Source: Sitta carolinensis (Eukaryota > Chordata > Aves > Passeriformes > Sittidae). Taken from it: a DNA stretch of 64,000 nucleotides. The notes beneath the pieces were generated by a model. It was not told the DNA's origin. It was given only the letters and a program-made list of their open reading frames with translations, and did no database searches. The position numbers and the translations under genes are program-made. The DNA is taken from contig CM063288.1 in assembly GCA_032173965.1 (NCBI GenBank), forward strand, positions 23,654,001-23,718,000, in the 5' to 3' direction. Every line of letters begins with the position of its first letter. The first letter of the stretch is position 1. Below, piece by piece: positions 61,481-64,000 of the stretch.

Positions 61481-64000
61481 ACTGGAGAGGGCAGTCAGAC
61501 AAAAGCCCAAATATTACAGTATCATTTCTATTTTATATCACAAACATCTAACTGTTCAGCAATTGCCAGACAAAAGAAGGCTTTTTTGTTTTCTTGAAGA
61601 AACACAGGGTAATTATGCCAAGTTGCCCAAGACACTGCTGTAGCTTGTAATGATTAGGCTTTATAATAACGAATTAAACAAGATAGCACTAACTAGCCCT
61701 AATACCAAACTTAGAAGCTATTATTCATGTAGTTCTTATACTTATTACTGTATCAATAGATTGCCTACATAGTTTCCATATCATCATTAAAAGCCTGTTT
61801 GTGTACATACATATTTATGCACTTAGCCCACCAGGTCTTCTAACTGGATCTGGTTCACAATCAACTTTTTTAAGGTTACCAGTTCTTCATCAGGAAAGAA
61901 CACAGGCCAAGACTGTTAAAATAAAGGTCTTTACACTTTGAGAGCCCAAGAGCTAAACGAGGCAGGCAGACATGAATGCATTTTTCAAAGGACTACGAGC
62001 TGGATTAAGCTCTAGTCTAGAAAGTATAAAGGCAGCATATATTATACAAGGTCTCTCTCATTACAGAAGGTACCATAAATCTTGAAGTACAGATAACTAC
62101 AGAGAATCAAAGGACTGCAAAGAAGGAATTCCTGCTGAGGTACTCAGAAGAGTGACTTGACTTAAAGAGCAAAACCACATTCCATCATCTCCAAATCTCA
62201 ACAGTCAAAATTTTTCCAGGAAGAGAAAAGTGGTTCTATATACCTCTCTTTCAAAGTCCCCAAGAAACTTGAATTTCAAGCTGGTTAGTTCTGACTTTTA
62301 AACAATCTCCATAAATGTGGATTAAGAGCACATGAAGTCATACCACACTTATACACTTTTTCATTCTGTGGTCTTGGGAACCACACAGAACATGGAACAG
62401 GCAAAGGTCTGAAGATGATGCAGAGCCACCGGCCTTTATTCAAACCCAGTCACCATTTTCAGACCTAACACTATGGCCATAAGACCCAGTGTATACATTC
62501 CTGGGTCAGATTTGCTGACTGATCGTTGTTAGAAATTATGTGAAAGGCTGCAAAGCCACCAATATCCAGCAATTAGAAATGTGGAGTTCACACAATGCTA
62601 CTTCTAGGTCATCACCTTAAAATACAAACCACACAGTTTAAGGCTGCCTTGATTCTGTCTTCTTCTGAGCTCAGTGAATTTTGGCATGGCTGGCTGTAAA
62701 GACTCACTAATGTTTCTACATAAGAGAAAGATAGTAGATAACACTAAACATAAAAAGCGTTGTGCATCGGTTTTACATTAACCACTTGAATGGCACTGTC
62801 TTAAACTGGGCATACTGCATAATCTTCTACCTTTGATCTAGTACATAACTGCTTTAGAAGGAAGGATTCTATTTGATGTTTTATGACATGCAAGGCTGAT
62901 TATATTCAGCTACGAATTGTTAGGTGTCTGTCCTCAGTTATGTGCTCAAACATTTAAACACTGAGACAGATTTTTGAACTCTTCCATAAGTAGTCTATAT
63001 TAATAAATGCAGATGAAAGCCCCAGATTTGCCTATAACATTGAATGATTACAGTGTCCAAGTTCACAGGAATTACTGAAACATGTATTTCTGAAATACTA
63101 ACCATTATTCCATTATGTTCTGGGATTTTAAGGGTATTTCAGTCTCCCCATTTAAGTCACATGCCTTGTGCTTACTGGAAAAAAACCCCTTCTGTTTCCA
63201 AGGATGACTGCACAGGTCATTTTTACACCATCCAGCTCTAGCTTGTCACAGTTCAAACAGTTTGTCACAACTCAGACAGGCCTCATGCCTGCTCAGTCTG
63301 AGCCAGCACTGCCTGCAGATGACAGCAGTGCCCAGCAAGTTACTGCAATGTCCTGGGGGATCCTGTCACCTACAGCAATTCACAGGAGGGACACCTGGAC
63401 AGGTTTGCTTCACAGTGCTTTACCATAAGGAATTAAAATTGCCCAGAACAGACAAGACGTTTATCTCCTGATCTATGGTTACAATGGCATCACAGTGCTC
63501 CATGTAACATCTTCACATGTTTCAATCCACCCCACCACTCTGAACTTTGGTCCTAGGAGTGACACACTTTGGGACAGATCTCCTTAAGTCATAAGCACAT
63601 GTTACTACAGCACAGCAACACTCCTGCACTGTACTGTGTTACTTAAGGTCCCTGAAGATTAATTGGTTCTTACATCATTTTGCATGTACATTGTAGCTCT
63701 GGAGTTTTATCTTCATGGAACGCAGATTCTACATTTTTGTAGAACTTTTCTCACTCCACCTCTGATAAACTTTCAAATCTTAGCTTGTCAAATGTGTTAT
63801 TGTGGGACAGTACTAAGTCTATGCAATATCTAAATTCCAAGATAGTGGTGGCTTAATGTAACACTGAGTCAGACTTTTTGATAGCCTTACTTATCAAACT
63901 AAAAAAAAAGTTTGGATTCAGTCCAAGGTGAAAAGAGCAGTGGTTTAGGAAATGATCAAACATTAGCTGTGTGAAAGCAGAAACAAAAGAACCACCCACA
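61481..64000. other. non-coding DNA
   Basis: AT-rich, complex sequence with a mild GC rise at 63240-63420, where overlapping frames of 65-86 codons occur in two phases. No supported gene, repeat or RNA. Confidence 0.55.

Noticed and set aside
1..64000. CRISPR arrays, bacterial operons, phage or transfer RNA genes
   Set aside because: No regularly spaced repeats, no ribosome-binding-site-led gene series and no tRNA box A/B pair with cloverleaf potential were seen on either strand.

Overview
The window looks like vertebrate nuclear DNA from a gene-poor, AT-rich part of a chromosome, most likely from a bird. The main evidence for a bird is one decayed CR1 LINE tail at about 10990-11069. It carries the avian-type 3' end (TTAGAGG.TTTTCCAACCTTA.TGATTCTATGATG). 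Other interspersed repeats are almost absent, CpG is scarce, and there is no prokaryotic gene organisation. The class assignment is inference; the species cannot be told from this sequence.

No complete protein-coding gene, rRNA, tRNA or CRISPR array could be supported. Open frames are short (the longest start-to-stop frame is 176 codons), overlap on both strands, sit in local GC peaks where stops are rarer, and show no recognisable domains. The window is best read as intergenic DNA or the inside of a very long intron. Two weak coding-like signals are recorded at low confidence: a possible small exon on the minus strand at 32815-32887 (acceptor, open frame and two in-frame donors 6 bases apart), and an interrupted reading frame at 18166-18471 that may be a decayed gene fragment.

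Layout. 1-8640 is AT-rich non-coding DNA with GC-richer islands near 1.8-2.7 kb and 5.0-5.2 kb and a perfect 15-bp-arm hairpin at 7582-7619. A compact CpG cluster lies at 8723-8785. At 10.75-11.07 kb a T/G-skewed tract, an A15 run and the CR1 tail lie side by side. 11.1-30.8 kb holds several stretches that read like conserved regulatory DNA (13.6, 15.7, 16.4, 25.7 kb), a hairpin at 20188-20225, an 18-bp palindrome with Z-DNA potential at 20718-20738 and a T15 run between inverted arms. 30.8-64 kb is again AT-rich, with a poly-C tract (30792-30811), further regulatory-looking stretches (34.5, 47.7, 49.4, 53.1, 59.1 kb), a (CA)16 microsatellite (57151-57182) and an A/C-rich tract (61364-61480).

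The 'regulatory-looking' calls rest on motif clustering and composition only. A genome alignment would settle them and was not available. I found no evidence of a new multi-gene system here; the best leads are the hairpins, the CpG cluster, the candidate exon and the transcription-factor-motif clusters.
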